The translations under genes and the position numbers were made by a program. This document shows, in pieces, positions 16,718 through 24,531 of a stretch of 32,864 nucleotides of DNA. The notes beneath the pieces were generated by a model that was not told the DNA's origin, made no database searches, and saw only the letters and a list, made by a program, of their open reading frames with translations. How positions within the stretch are numbered: position 1 is the stretch's first letter; each line of letters starts with the position of its first letter. This stretch comes from DSOI01 sp041394885. GTDB lineage: Bacteria > Acidobacteriota > Terriglobia > Bryobacterales > Bryobacteraceae. The DNA is taken from contig JAWKHI010000060.1 in assembly GCA_041394885.1 (NCBI GenBank), positions 1 through 32,864 of the forward strand. Direction: 5' to 3'.

Positions 16718-17532
16718 AAGCACTCTCCCTTCCCGGCGTCCGCGCCGTCGTGTTCGATATCTCCGGCACCGTGCTTGATTTCGGCAGCCGTGGCCCGGTT
16801 CGCGCCTTTGTAGAGCTGTTCACCCGCAATGGCGTCACCATCACCGAAGCGGAGGCGCGCAAACCGATGGGCGCGCACAAGCGCGACCACATCCAGGCGA
16901 TCCTGGCCGATCCGTCCGTGGCCGTGCGCTGGCGGGAAACGCACGGCAGTTGGCCGGATGCCGGTACGCTCGCCAGTCTCTATAACCAGTTCACCCCCCT
17001 CCAAATCGAAGTCCTCGAGCGGCATGTCGATGTCCTGCCCGGAGTCGCCGACGTTGCCGACGAACTCCACCGCCGGGGCATCCCGATTGCCGCCACTACC
17101 GGATTCGATTCCAGCATGATCGTCAACCTGAAAGCCGCTGCTGCCGCCCAGGGCTACGCGCCGGACGTCTGGGTGACTCCCGACCTTGTGGGCGCCGGGC
17201 GTCCCGCCCCGTGGATGATCTTCCACGCCGCTCGCAAACTCGGCGTCTATCCCCTGCGCCATGTCGTCAAGGTCGGTGACACTGCGGCCGACATCGCAGA
17301 GGCTCATAACGCTGGAACTTGGGCTGTATCTGTCGTTCGCACCGGCAACGAGATCGGTCTGTCGCAGGAGGAACTGGACGCCCTACCGGACGATGAGCGA
17401 GAGGCGAGGTTCCGGGCCGCGCGTGAGAAGTTCACCGGTATGGGCGCGCACTATGTGATCGACTCGGTGGCCGCGCTGCTGCCGGTTATCGACGAAATCT
17501 CGGCACGGATCGAGCGAGGGGAACGTCCGTGA
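16714..17532 (+). CDS. phnX: Phosphonoacetaldehyde hydrolase (phosphonatase)
   Basis: The 272-residue cytosolic HAD-superfamily enzyme splits the C-P bond of phosphonoacetaldehyde to acetaldehyde and phosphate. The nucleophile motif is VVFDISGT (D15). The second Asp of ordinary HAD phosphatases is replaced (S17; Ala in the Bacillus enzyme), as expected for a phosphonatase. The cap domain carries ARKPMGAHKRDHIQAIL, where K56 matches the Schiff-base lysine. Later HAD motifs are AATTGFDSSM, a lysine-free PDLVGAGRPAPWM that replaces the usual loop, and VVKVGDTAADI. Start ATG 16714 overlaps the dehydrogenase stop (ATGA), and its own stop overlaps the next gene (GTGA), so the three are one translational unit. 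Confidence 0.93.
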   Translation: MKALSLPGVRAVVFDISGTVLDFGSRGPVRAFVELFTRNGVTITEAEARKPMGAHKRDHIQAILADPSVAVRWRETHGSWPDAGTLASLYNQFTPLQIEVLERHVDVLPGVADVADELHRRGIPIAATTGFDSSMIVNLKAAAAAQGYAPDVWVTPDLVGAGRPAPWMIFHAARKLGVYPLRHVVKVGDTAADIAEAHNAGTWAVSVVRTGNEIGLSQEELDALPDDEREARFRAAREKFTGMGAHYVIDSVAALLPVIDEISARIERGERP

Positions 17533-18092
17533 CTCAGCCTGATGCCGCCAGCGAGGTGATCGCTCTGCTCAGCGGATCCGCGGGGGAGCAGTACTTCGGC
17601 GAAGCCGTAACCAAACTCGAGCACGCGCTCCAGTGCGCCTGGCATGCCGAGCAGGCCGGTGCCGATGAAGAACTCGTGCTCGCTGCCCTCCTGCACGACA
17701 TCGGACACCTGCTCGAAGAACAGGACTCCGTTCGCGACGCGCGCGTCGGCGTCGTGAACCATGACGAGATCGGGGAACGGTGGCTGCTCGCGCGGGGTTT
17801 CTCGCCGAGACTGGCGCGCCTCGTTGGTAGCCACGTGGATGCCAAACGGTACCTGACCGCCACGAACTTGAGCTACCGGAATCGGCTCTCGCCAGCTAGC
17901 CAGGAAACCCTGCGCCTGCAGGGCGGCCCCATGGAGATCGATGAAGCGGAACGTTTCGCTGAACAGCCCAGCCTCAATGACATCCTCCGCCTTCGCGTAT
18001 GGGATGAGATGGCGAAGGATCCTTCCTGGAGCGGCCCGGGACTCGAAGCGTATCAGGAGCGCTTGGTAAGCCATCTCGCAACTCGCCGGTGA
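17529..18092 (+). CDS. PhnZ-like HD-domain oxygenase of phosphonate clusters
   Basis: The 187-residue HD-domain protein has residues that line up with the mixed-valent di-iron oxygenase PhnZ (190 residues) at a constant offset of two, comparing with PhnZ positions from memory. Metal ligands H32, H56, D57, H78, H102 and D159 correspond to PhnZ H34, H58, D59, H80, H104 and D161. H60 and K106 match its phosphonate-site H62 and K108. Y22 and E25 (QYFGEAV) match the substrate-gating Y24/E27 pair. PhnZ cleaves the C-P bond of a 1-hydroxyalkylphosphonate made by a 2-oxoglutarate dioxygenase, and no such partner lies in this window. It may be an oxygenase on a ready-hydroxylated substrate. The start is GTG 17529, overlapping the phnX stop. 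Substrate unknown. Confidence 0.88.
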   Translation: MTQPDAASEVIALLSGSAGEQYFGEAVTKLEHALQCAWHAEQAGADEELVLAALLHDIGHLLEEQDSVRDARVGVVNHDEIGERWLLARGFSPRLARLVGSHVDAKRYLTATNLSYRNRLSPASQETLRLQGGPMEIDEAERFAEQPSLNDILRLRVWDEMAKDPSWSGPGLEAYQERLVSHLATRR

Positions 18093-19940
18093 TCAACAAC
18101 TCGTGAACGCCGTCGCCACGTGCAATTGGCGGAGCCGCGCGGTCTTTTTCTCCTGGTGTGTTTCCATGCGGCGCAGGATGTTGTCAAGCATTTTCACCGC
18201 CTCCACGATGTAAGGACCCTTGTTGAGCATGACGCATTCGGCGCGCTCACCCATCGCAGCATCCGTAATTTCGGAACGAGACGGCAGTCCCGTGCGCGCC
18301 AGCGTCTCGAGAACCTGAGTCGCCCACACCACGGGCACAAACGCCGATTCCGCGATCCACAAGATCTCCTCCTGCACTTCCGCGAGCCGCTCGAAGCCGC
18401 ACTCGACGGCCAAATCGCCCCTGGCGATCATCAGACCCACAGCCGGACCGCGCATCGCTTCGAGAAGGATCGGCGGCAGGTTCTCGAATCCATGCCGCGT
18501 CTCAATCTTCAGCATCAGACTCAGATTCGGGCAACCCAACAGCGCCAGTTCCTGGCGCATCCGGATCACGTCGCCCGGAGATCGCACGAAAGAAAGGCCC
18601 GCGATATCGGCATGGTTGGCGACAAAGGGCAGCACGCGAAGATCGTCTTCTGTCAACGAGGGGACGCGGAGATCCGTTTCCGGGATGTTGATCCCTTTTT
18701 CCGCCGCCAGCTTTTCACCTTCGGCGCGGGCATGAGTGATGCGCACCACAGCCGTTTCGGCGTTCACCTTCGTCAGCACTCCCCCAATCTTGCCGTCATC
18801 GAACCAAACGGGCTCGCCCGGCCTCACTGAGTCAAAGAACTCCGGAAGACTGACGCCGATGCGGGCGGGCTCCACCACCTTGCCAGGGGCGTCCCGGGTA
18901 GCGGGATGGCCGGGGTCGAGCGTTCGTGTGAGAATCAGTTCCTCGCCCCTCCGCAGAAGGATCGTGCGAGAGCGGAGCGGGAGAGGCCCCAACTCCCCGG
19001 CCGAGGATCGGCGCCCGGGGCGCATCAGATGGAACTCCATGCCCGGCGCCACATACGCCGTCTTCACAGCCTCACCCCAGCAACTTGCGCCAACGCGCTC
19101 GGCGATGCGGATTTCGCGGCGCGCGCCCCTGCTGTCGGTGAAACGTACGATACTTCCTGCCTCCAGAAGCCGCAGCCACGAATCGCAAAACGGCAGCGTG
19201 CACTGCGCCTCTCCGGGCGGAGGTTCCGGAGCATCCAACGGCGTCAACCACACGCGGGCGGGTTTCACCGCGCGCCCGAACTCGTCGCGCTCCGGGCGGA
19301 ATCGCGCCACGGCCGGCCCCGGTGCAATCGGTCCAGTCCGGAGTTTGGGTCCGGCCAAGTCCATCTGGACCTTGCACCGCGCTCCGGTATCCTCCTCGGC
19401 GCGCCGCAAGTGAGCGATCATCCGTGCCCAATCGGCCGGGCTGTCATGCGCGCAGTTGATCCGCATGCAGTTCATGCCGGACGCGAGCAGGTCCCGCACG
19501 AGCGTATCGTTGTCTGCCGCTTGTGGAGGCATCGTCACCATGATCCGCACCCGCCGGCCTTCCGGCGCTGGTCCAAGCAACGCCTCCGTGTTCCGGTCGA
19601 GCGTTCGGCGGCCTTCGTGAAGGCTAGGCCCGTCTCCCAGATGCTGCGCCGGCAGCGGCGTCTGATGCCCCGCGGCCAGATGGGTGAGAACACGCATGAC
19701 CGTAGCTACAGACGCCCGAACATGAGACTCCGTCCGTCCCAACGACGACAATCCAAGCTCGGCCAAGTCTGTCTGCAGTTGTCGGATGTCGTGCCGCCGC
19801 AACGCTACGTAGTGAAGCAGGTTACGCGCTCCGGCGCGATGATCCGGCTCGACACCGCCGATCGGGTGTGTCGATTCCAGTTGCGCCATCTCCCAGTCGA
19901 TTTGGGCAAGTCTCTCCCGCAGTTGTTGGATCCTGTTCAC
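18093..19940 (-). CDS. Atypical pyruvate kinase with long N-terminal extension
   Basis: The 615-residue protein has about 130 residues of helical, charge-rich extension (residues 1-130) before a pyruvate-kinase barrel. The barrel opens VRIMVTMPPQ, with the catalytic-type GMNCMRINCAH, then MDLAGPKLRTG. An enlarged middle (about 210-400) holds the B domain. Downstream are LPFVANHADIAGLSFVRS, LMLKIETRHGFEN (active-site Lys), MIARGDLAVE and VWATQVLE. The usual C-terminal allosteric domain is absent; the protein stops soon after MLNKGPYIVEAVKMLDNIL. Large pyruvate kinases of this build occur in several bacteria. It would make pyruvate and ATP from PEP and ADP. The stop lies back to back with that of the PhnZ-like gene (TGATCA), with no gap. 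No PEP-mutase motif is present, so a role in phosphonate synthesis is unlikely. Confidence 0.82.
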   Translation of the reverse strand: MNRIQQLRERLAQIDWEMAQLESTHPIGGVEPDHRAGARNLLHYVALRRHDIRQLQTDLAELGLSSLGRTESHVRASVATVMRVLTHLAAGHQTPLPAQHLGDGPSLHEGRRTLDRNTEALLGPAPEGRRVRIMVTMPPQAADNDTLVRDLLASGMNCMRINCAHDSPADWARMIAHLRRAEEDTGARCKVQMDLAGPKLRTGPIAPGPAVARFRPERDEFGRAVKPARVWLTPLDAPEPPPGEAQCTLPFCDSWLRLLEAGSIVRFTDSRGARREIRIAERVGASCWGEAVKTAYVAPGMEFHLMRPGRRSSAGELGPLPLRSRTILLRRGEELILTRTLDPGHPATRDAPGKVVEPARIGVSLPEFFDSVRPGEPVWFDDGKIGGVLTKVNAETAVVRITHARAEGEKLAAEKGINIPETDLRVPSLTEDDLRVLPFVANHADIAGLSFVRSPGDVIRMRQELALLGCPNLSLMLKIETRHGFENLPPILLEAMRGPAVGLMIARGDLAVECGFERLAEVQEEILWIAESAFVPVVWATQVLETLARTGLPSRSEITDAAMGERAECVMLNKGPYIVEAVKMLDNILRRMETHQEKKTARLRQLHVATAFTSC

Positions 19941-19981
19941 AAATGGAACCGGCTCTCGTGATGCAATTTGGCTGCCGCGTG

Positions 19982-20024
19982 ACGCAGCCCTCGCTACCGG
20001 GTACGCAGCCCCTCGCTACCGGGT
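19982..20024. repeat. Tandem duplication of 21/22 bp
   Basis: ACGCAGCCCTCGCTACCGGGT (19982-20002) is followed directly by a second copy with one extra C (20003-20024). The second copy contains the stop codon of the protease gene (20016-20018), so the first copy lies just past the gene end. This looks like a simple replication-slippage duplication. The 75-bp gap 19941-20015 holds nothing else recognisable. Confidence 0.8.
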
Positions 20025-21170
20025 GCGCATCTCGATCCGCCCTCGTTGCAGATCGATTCGTGTCACCAGCGTACGTAGCAAAGGAAATCCCGCAACAGCG
20101 TCCACCCGCGCACCCAAGTCCTCACCCAGCCTGCGGAGGTCCGCGTAGACGGCCTCCTGAAGGGGTCCCCGGTATCCGGCGGAATCGAGCACCGGCCGCT
20201 CCATTACCCGGCCAGCCTTGACACCGCCGGAGATTCCCGACAGCGATACGGGATCAGGCGTGACTGCGTCTGGATCCCCGTCAAGGATGGAGAACGCTGC
20301 CCCCGAATCGAGTAGCACACGCATCGTCCTGCCGCCCAGGCCGCCTGAGGCCAACAGCAGGTGCCCTGCGCGTCTCAGGTTCGCCGGGCGCCCATCCGCT
20401 TCCCCTCGAGGTTCGAGAAGCAGGCGGTGTCCGGGACCGTCCAAGGTGATCACGAAGTCGCGGAACAACCCGATCCCGATCAGCCCGTCCGTACCGGGAG
20501 CTACTTCATGGCTGGTTGCCTCTACGATAGGATTCTCAAATTCCACTCCATCGATCTCGAGATCGCGGCCAGCCATGATCCATCCGGCGCGCGGACGCTC
20601 ATCGCCAAACCCGGCATGAAGCGTCGGCGCGAGTGTCTCAAGTCCGAGTCGGCGGGCCTGACTGCGGGAGATCAGGATTCCACGCGATCCCGTGTCCACA
20701 AGCAGGCGCAGGGTGTGGCCGTTGATGCGTACGCGTAGCACCCAGCCCAGGGGACGGCTGTCCATCGCGCGGGCTGCGGGCATTCGAATCGAGTAGCGGC
20801 GGTAGGCGCTGAGAAGCCGGTTCGATTCTCTGCCGCGCAACGCGGTGGCAACTTCCAGCCGCTCTTTCGCCTGCTGCCGCCACGCGTCGGGCGCGGTAGG
20901 TGTGCGGAGAAGGCGGCGCCACAGTGCCAGCGCGAGGCCGGCATCCTGCGTGGTGAGGGCGTACTCGCGAATCACCTCGGGGTCGTCAGGCGCAAGCCGA
21001 AAAGCATCAGAGAAATACTGTAGACGCCAGCTCTGGGCGAAACGAACTGCGGTGCATCCGCCCGATGCGAAGATGAGCGGCGAGATCGTCAGGGTCTCCG
21101 CCTCGCACGGCGAGACCGTCGTTAGGACCAACACGGCGGCGGCCCTCGCAATCGAGCGGCCAAGGATCAT
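20016..21170 (-). CDS. Exported retropepsin-like aspartic protease, two-domain
   Basis: The 384-residue protein opens with a signal peptide (residues 1 to about 24, ending PCEAE) and then a short helical region resembling tetratricopeptide repeats (residues about 45-115: DAFRLAPDDPEVIREYALT, AGLALALWRRLL). Two aspartyl-protease half-domains follow: LLVDTGSRGILIS (about residue 157) and VLLDSGAAFSIL (about 285). Each carries the D-T/S-G triad with the hydrophobic-Gly flap partners GLIGIGLF and VAGFPLL. Having DTG and DSG in one chain suggests an intramolecular pepsin-like dimer rather than the homodimer of retropepsins. It would act in the periplasm; the substrate is unknown. ATG 21170 is the only sensible start and lies 7 bp from a -10 box. 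Confidence 0.82.
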   Translation of the reverse strand: MILGRSIARAAAVLVLTTVSPCEAETLTISPLIFASGGCTAVRFAQSWRLQYFSDAFRLAPDDPEVIREYALTTQDAGLALALWRRLLRTPTAPDAWRQQAKERLEVATALRGRESNRLLSAYRRYSIRMPAARAMDSRPLGWVLRVRINGHTLRLLVDTGSRGILISRSQARRLGLETLAPTLHAGFGDERPRAGWIMAGRDLEIDGVEFENPIVEATSHEVAPGTDGLIGIGLFRDFVITLDGPGHRLLLEPRGEADGRPANLRRAGHLLLASGGLGGRTMRVLLDSGAAFSILDGDPDAVTPDPVSLSGISGGVKAGRVMERPVLDSAGYRGPLQEAVYADLRRLGEDLGARVDAVAGFPLLRTLVTRIDLQRGRIEMRTR

Positions 21171-21177
21171 CGCTCAC

Positions 21178-21206
21178 AATATATTTCATTCTTACGACAA
21201 AACCAA
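21178..21206 (-). promoter_or_regulatory. Promoter of the protease gene, probably leaderless transcript
   Basis: On the minus strand TTGGTT (complement of 21201-21206) and TATATT (complement of 21178-21183) are spaced by exactly 17 bp. The ATG at 21170 begins seven bases after the -10, where the transcript should start. No Shine-Dalgarno sequence is needed or seen. Confidence 0.5.
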
Positions 21207-21288
21207 GTCGAACTTATTACTTCCCCGGAAAACCTGTTCGTCATCCAACCCCAATCACACATTCACGGAGACCCAGTACCTTGGCTCC

Positions 21289-24200
21289 ATGCATTCCACC
21301 TTGGTACGGGTCTTTGTCTTTCTCTCCGCCGCTTCGGCCGTCTGGGCCCAGTCGGAAAACGCAGGCATTCTCGGCACGGTTCTGGATTCCTCGGGAAGCG
21401 TGGTTGCCGGCGCCAAGGTAACACTACGCGATCGCGGCACCAACGTTGATCGCGCCACCACCACCAATGAGCAAGGTATCTACGCATTTCCGGCGTTGCG
21501 AATCGGGAGTTACGAAGTGCGCGCCGAGCACGCCGGCTTCAAGCCGGCCGTGTCGGTGGTGCCGCAACTGCGGGTGGCGGACCGCGTTCGAGTCGACATG
21601 GTGCTCGAGCCCGGCGAAGTCGCCACGGAGGTAACCGTCCAGGCCGAGATCACCGGGCAACTCGAAACCGAGACAAGTTCCCGCGGCCAGGTGATCACGA
21701 GCGAACAGGTTCGCGAGTTGCCGCTGAACCGTCGCGACTACACGCAACTCGTGCTGCTTGCGCCGGGAACGGTCACACGTCCCGGCCGCCGCATCGGCGG
21801 GGCGATCAACATCAACGGCAACCGTGCCCTGCAGAACAACTTTCTGCTCGACGGAGTCGACAACAACTCCAACGCCACCAGTTTCCGCGGCGAACGGGTG
21901 GACGTCATTCGCCCTTCCGTTGATGCGGTCGCTGAATTCAAGGTCCAGACCAACGCCTTCTCGGCCGAGTTCGGCCGCAGCGCCGGCGGCGCTGTGAACG
22001 TGACGATCAAAAGCGGCACCAACCAGCTTCGGGGCACGCTGTGGGAATTCTTCCGCAACGACCGGCTCGACGCCAAAGGCTGGACACCCACGGCCGACGG
22101 CCGCAAACCGAAGCTCAGGTACAACCTGTTCGGCGCCAATCTGGGCGGCCCCATCCGGTCTGACCGGACGTTCTTCTTCGTCAACTACGAGCGTGAGATG
22201 GAGCGGCAGGGAACCAGCTACATCAGCACCATGCCGACCGACGCGCTGATCCGCGGCGACTTCAACAACGTCCCGATCACCGGCGACCTCCGAATTCAGC
22301 CCCGCGACCCGCTCACCGTAACCGCCGCCAACCGGGCCGGCACGCCTTTCCCAAATTTGACGATCCCCCAGTCGCGGTGGGACCCTGTCTCTCGTAAGAT
22401 CGCCACTCTCTCCGAGTTTCCTCGCGGCCTTACTGGCTCGGGCGTGCCCTTCCAGGGCTACTTCCTTAGCACGGTGACCAACCGCACCGACGTGGACCGG
22501 CTCGACTTCCGTCTCGACCACAACTTCACCGACAGCTTCCGCATCTTCGGGCGCTACAGCTTCAGCGACCTCGAGACCTTCCGCCCTGGCCTGTTTCCCG
22601 GCCTGATCGAAGGCAGCTTCAACGACGGATTCGGGACCACCGCCACGCGCGGCCAGCATGCAGTCGCCGGCGGAACATGGGTGGTGTCGCCCAGCACGCT
22701 CTCGGAAATCCGGTTGGGCTACACCCGTCTAGGCGCCAACGTGTTTCCTCCGAACTTCGGCTCGCCCGGCCCAACGGAACTGCTCGGAATTCCGAACCTG
22801 CCCAGCGCTCCGGGAATCAACGGGGGCTGGCCGAAAATGATCGTCGGCGGCATGAACGCCTTCGGCCGCCACACCTCCACGCCGCAGTTCCAGATCCCCA
22901 ACGTCTACGTCGCAGACAACACCTGGAACCTTCTCCGCGGAAAACAGTCGATCCGCTTCGGCTACAACGTGCAGCATATTCAGACCGCCATCCTCGACGT
23001 GTCCGCGCTGATCGGGGTGTTTCGCTTCAACCGCAATATCTTCTCGAACAACCCCTGGGGTGACTTCCTTCTCGGTATGCCCGCCAATCACTCGCAGACA
23101 TCTCACTCGGTGGTCTACAACCGAAAATCGATCCATAGCTTGTTCGTCCAGGACGACTACAAAGTCAACCGCAACCTGACTCTCAACCTCGGCCTCCGCT
23201 ACGAGTACAGCAACCCGATCGTGGAGAAGTTCAACCGCCTCGCAAACTTCAACCCGGCTAGCGGGCAGCTCGCCTTCGCCCGAGACGGCAGCCTTGTCGA
23301 TCGCGCGCTCGTCCATCCCGACCGCCGCAACTTCGCCCCCCGCATCGGCCTCGCCTGGACGGTCCAGCCGAAAACGGTGGTCCGAAGCGCATTCGGCCTT
23401 TTCTATAACCACACCAATCGCCAGGGACGCGAAGGCCTCCTTGGGATGAACGCGCCGTTCGTGGTTGATCTCACCCGCGTTCAGGACATCTCCACTTCGA
23501 ACCCGATGACGCTTTCCGGCGGTCCTCCGCGCGACTTCCTCGCCAACTATACGGGCGTCGATCAGATCGTCCGCGGCAATGACCCCTTCCTGCGCAATCC
23601 CTACGTCATCCAGTGGAACTTCACCGTCCAACGCGAGTTGATGAAAGGCTGGCTGTTCGAAGTCGGCTACGTCGGCAACCGCAGCGTGCAGAACACGCGG
23701 TTCCTCAATGCCAACCAGGCGCTCACCACCGGCACGGCCGCCACGCTCCAACAGCGTCGTCCCTTCCCCCAGTACGCCGACATCCAGTACATGGATTCCG
23801 GCGCCACCACCAGTTTCAACAGCCTGCAGACTCGCTTGGAACGTTCGTTCGCCAACGGCTTCTCATTCCTGCACAGCTTCACTTATGGCCGGCTCTTGTC
23901 TAACTCCGGTAATTGGCTCGAGGGTTTTACCTCCCCGCAGGACAGCTACAACTATGCGGTTGAATGGGGGCTCGACCCGAGTCACGTGAAGATGAACTCG
24001 GTGACGAACTGGGTCTACACTCTTCCTGTCGGGCGCGGAAAGCGGTTCGGCACAGGGTGGAGCCGTCCAGCCGACGCCGTGCTCGGAGGGTGGGAGATCG
24101 CCGGTATCTGGAGCCTTCGATCCGGCTTCCCGGTCACCATCACGTCGAGTTCCTGCGGCGAGTGCAATATCGGCGGACAGCGCACGCAGCGCGCCGACGT

Positions 24201-24528
24201 GGTAGCGGGTCAGGACTGGCGGGTCGACAGCCCATCCGCCCTTCGCTGGTTCAACGCCGCCGCATTCCGCCCCGCGGCGACTCCCTTCGGCACGGCCGGC
24301 AAGGGTGTCGTGGTTAGCCCCAGTCTGGCCAACTGGGACTTCACCTTCGGTAAGTTCTTCTCACTAACCGAACGGATGCGGCTCCAGTTCCGAGGCGAGC
24401 TCTTCAACGCGTTCAACCAGGTGAACTACGACTATCCGAACTCGAACGTCTCGGGTGGCGGTTTCGGAGTCGTTACGAACGCGCTCCCTGGACGAAGCAT
24501 CCAGCTCGGCCTCAAACTCTACTACTGA
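21289..24528 (+). CDS. Oar-like TonB-dependent receptor, intact
   Basis: The 1079-residue outer-membrane receptor begins with signal peptide MHSTLVRVFVFLSAASAVWAQ. A carboxypeptidase-regulatory-like domain follows (about 22-105: ILGTVLDSSGSVVAGAKVTL, YAFPALRIGSYEVRAEHAGF). The plug domain (about 130-250) has LPLNRRDYTQLVLLAPG, FLLDGVDNNSNAT, VQTNAFSAEFGRSAGG and IKSGTNQLRGTLWEFFRND. The barrel ends with LGLKLYY, the aromatic outer-membrane signature. The open frame extends further upstream but lacks signal-peptide character; ATG 21289 is chosen for the clean leader. It has only a weak ribosome-binding site (GGAG is 18 bp away). It is divergent from the protease and its stop is 3 bp from the stop of the PhnA-like gene. 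The ligand is unknown. Confidence 0.93.
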   Translation: MHSTLVRVFVFLSAASAVWAQSENAGILGTVLDSSGSVVAGAKVTLRDRGTNVDRATTTNEQGIYAFPALRIGSYEVRAEHAGFKPAVSVVPQLRVADRVRVDMVLEPGEVATEVTVQAEITGQLETETSSRGQVITSEQVRELPLNRRDYTQLVLLAPGTVTRPGRRIGGAININGNRALQNNFLLDGVDNNSNATSFRGERVDVIRPSVDAVAEFKVQTNAFSAEFGRSAGGAVNVTIKSGTNQLRGTLWEFFRNDRLDAKGWTPTADGRKPKLRYNLFGANLGGPIRSDRTFFFVNYEREMERQGTSYISTMPTDALIRGDFNNVPITGDLRIQPRDPLTVTAANRAGTPFPNLTIPQSRWDPVSRKIATLSEFPRGLTGSGVPFQGYFLSTVTNRTDVDRLDFRLDHNFTDSFRIFGRYSFSDLETFRPGLFPGLIEGSFNDGFGTTATRGQHAVAGGTWVVSPSTLSEIRLGYTRLGANVFPPNFGSPGPTELLGIPNLPSAPGINGGWPKMIVGGMNAFGRHTSTPQFQIPNVYVADNTWNLLRGKQSIRFGYNVQHIQTAILDVSALIGVFRFNRNIFSNNPWGDFLLGMPANHSQTSHSVVYNRKSIHSLFVQDDYKVNRNLTLNLGLRYEYSNPIVEKFNRLANFNPASGQLAFARDGSLVDRALVHPDRRNFAPRIGLAWTVQPKTVVRSAFGLFYNHTNRQGREGLLGMNAPFVVDLTRVQDISTSNPMTLSGGPPRDFLANYTGVDQIVRGNDPFLRNPYVIQWNFTVQRELMKGWLFEVGYVGNRSVQNTRFLNANQALTTGTAATLQQRRPFPQYADIQYMDSGATTSFNSLQTRLERSFANGFSFLHSFTYGRLLSNSGNWLEGFTSPQDSYNYAVEWGLDPSHVKMNSVTNWVYTLPVGRGKRFGTGWSRPADAVLGGWEIAGIWSLRSGFPVTITSSSCGECNIGGQRTQRADVVAGQDWRVDSPSALRWFNAAAFRPAATPFGTAGKGVVVSPSLANWDFTFGKFFSLTERMRLQFRGELFNAFNQVNYDYPNSNVSGGGFGVVTNALPGRSIQLGLKLYY

Positions 24529-24531
24529 AGG

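Noticed and set aside
18093..19940. PEP mutase (phosphonate synthesis) for the PEP-binding enzyme
   Set aside because: Pyruvate-kinase motifs MLKIET and ARGDLAVE are present, while the PEP-mutase EDK-x5-NS signature is absent.
18906..19961. Plus-strand open frame of 351 codons
   Set aside because: Antisense to the pyruvate kinase, which has intact catalytic motifs.
21424..23751. Minus-strand open frames of 411 and 340 codons
   Set aside because: Antisense to an intact TonB receptor; Val/Glu-rich mirror translations without domains.
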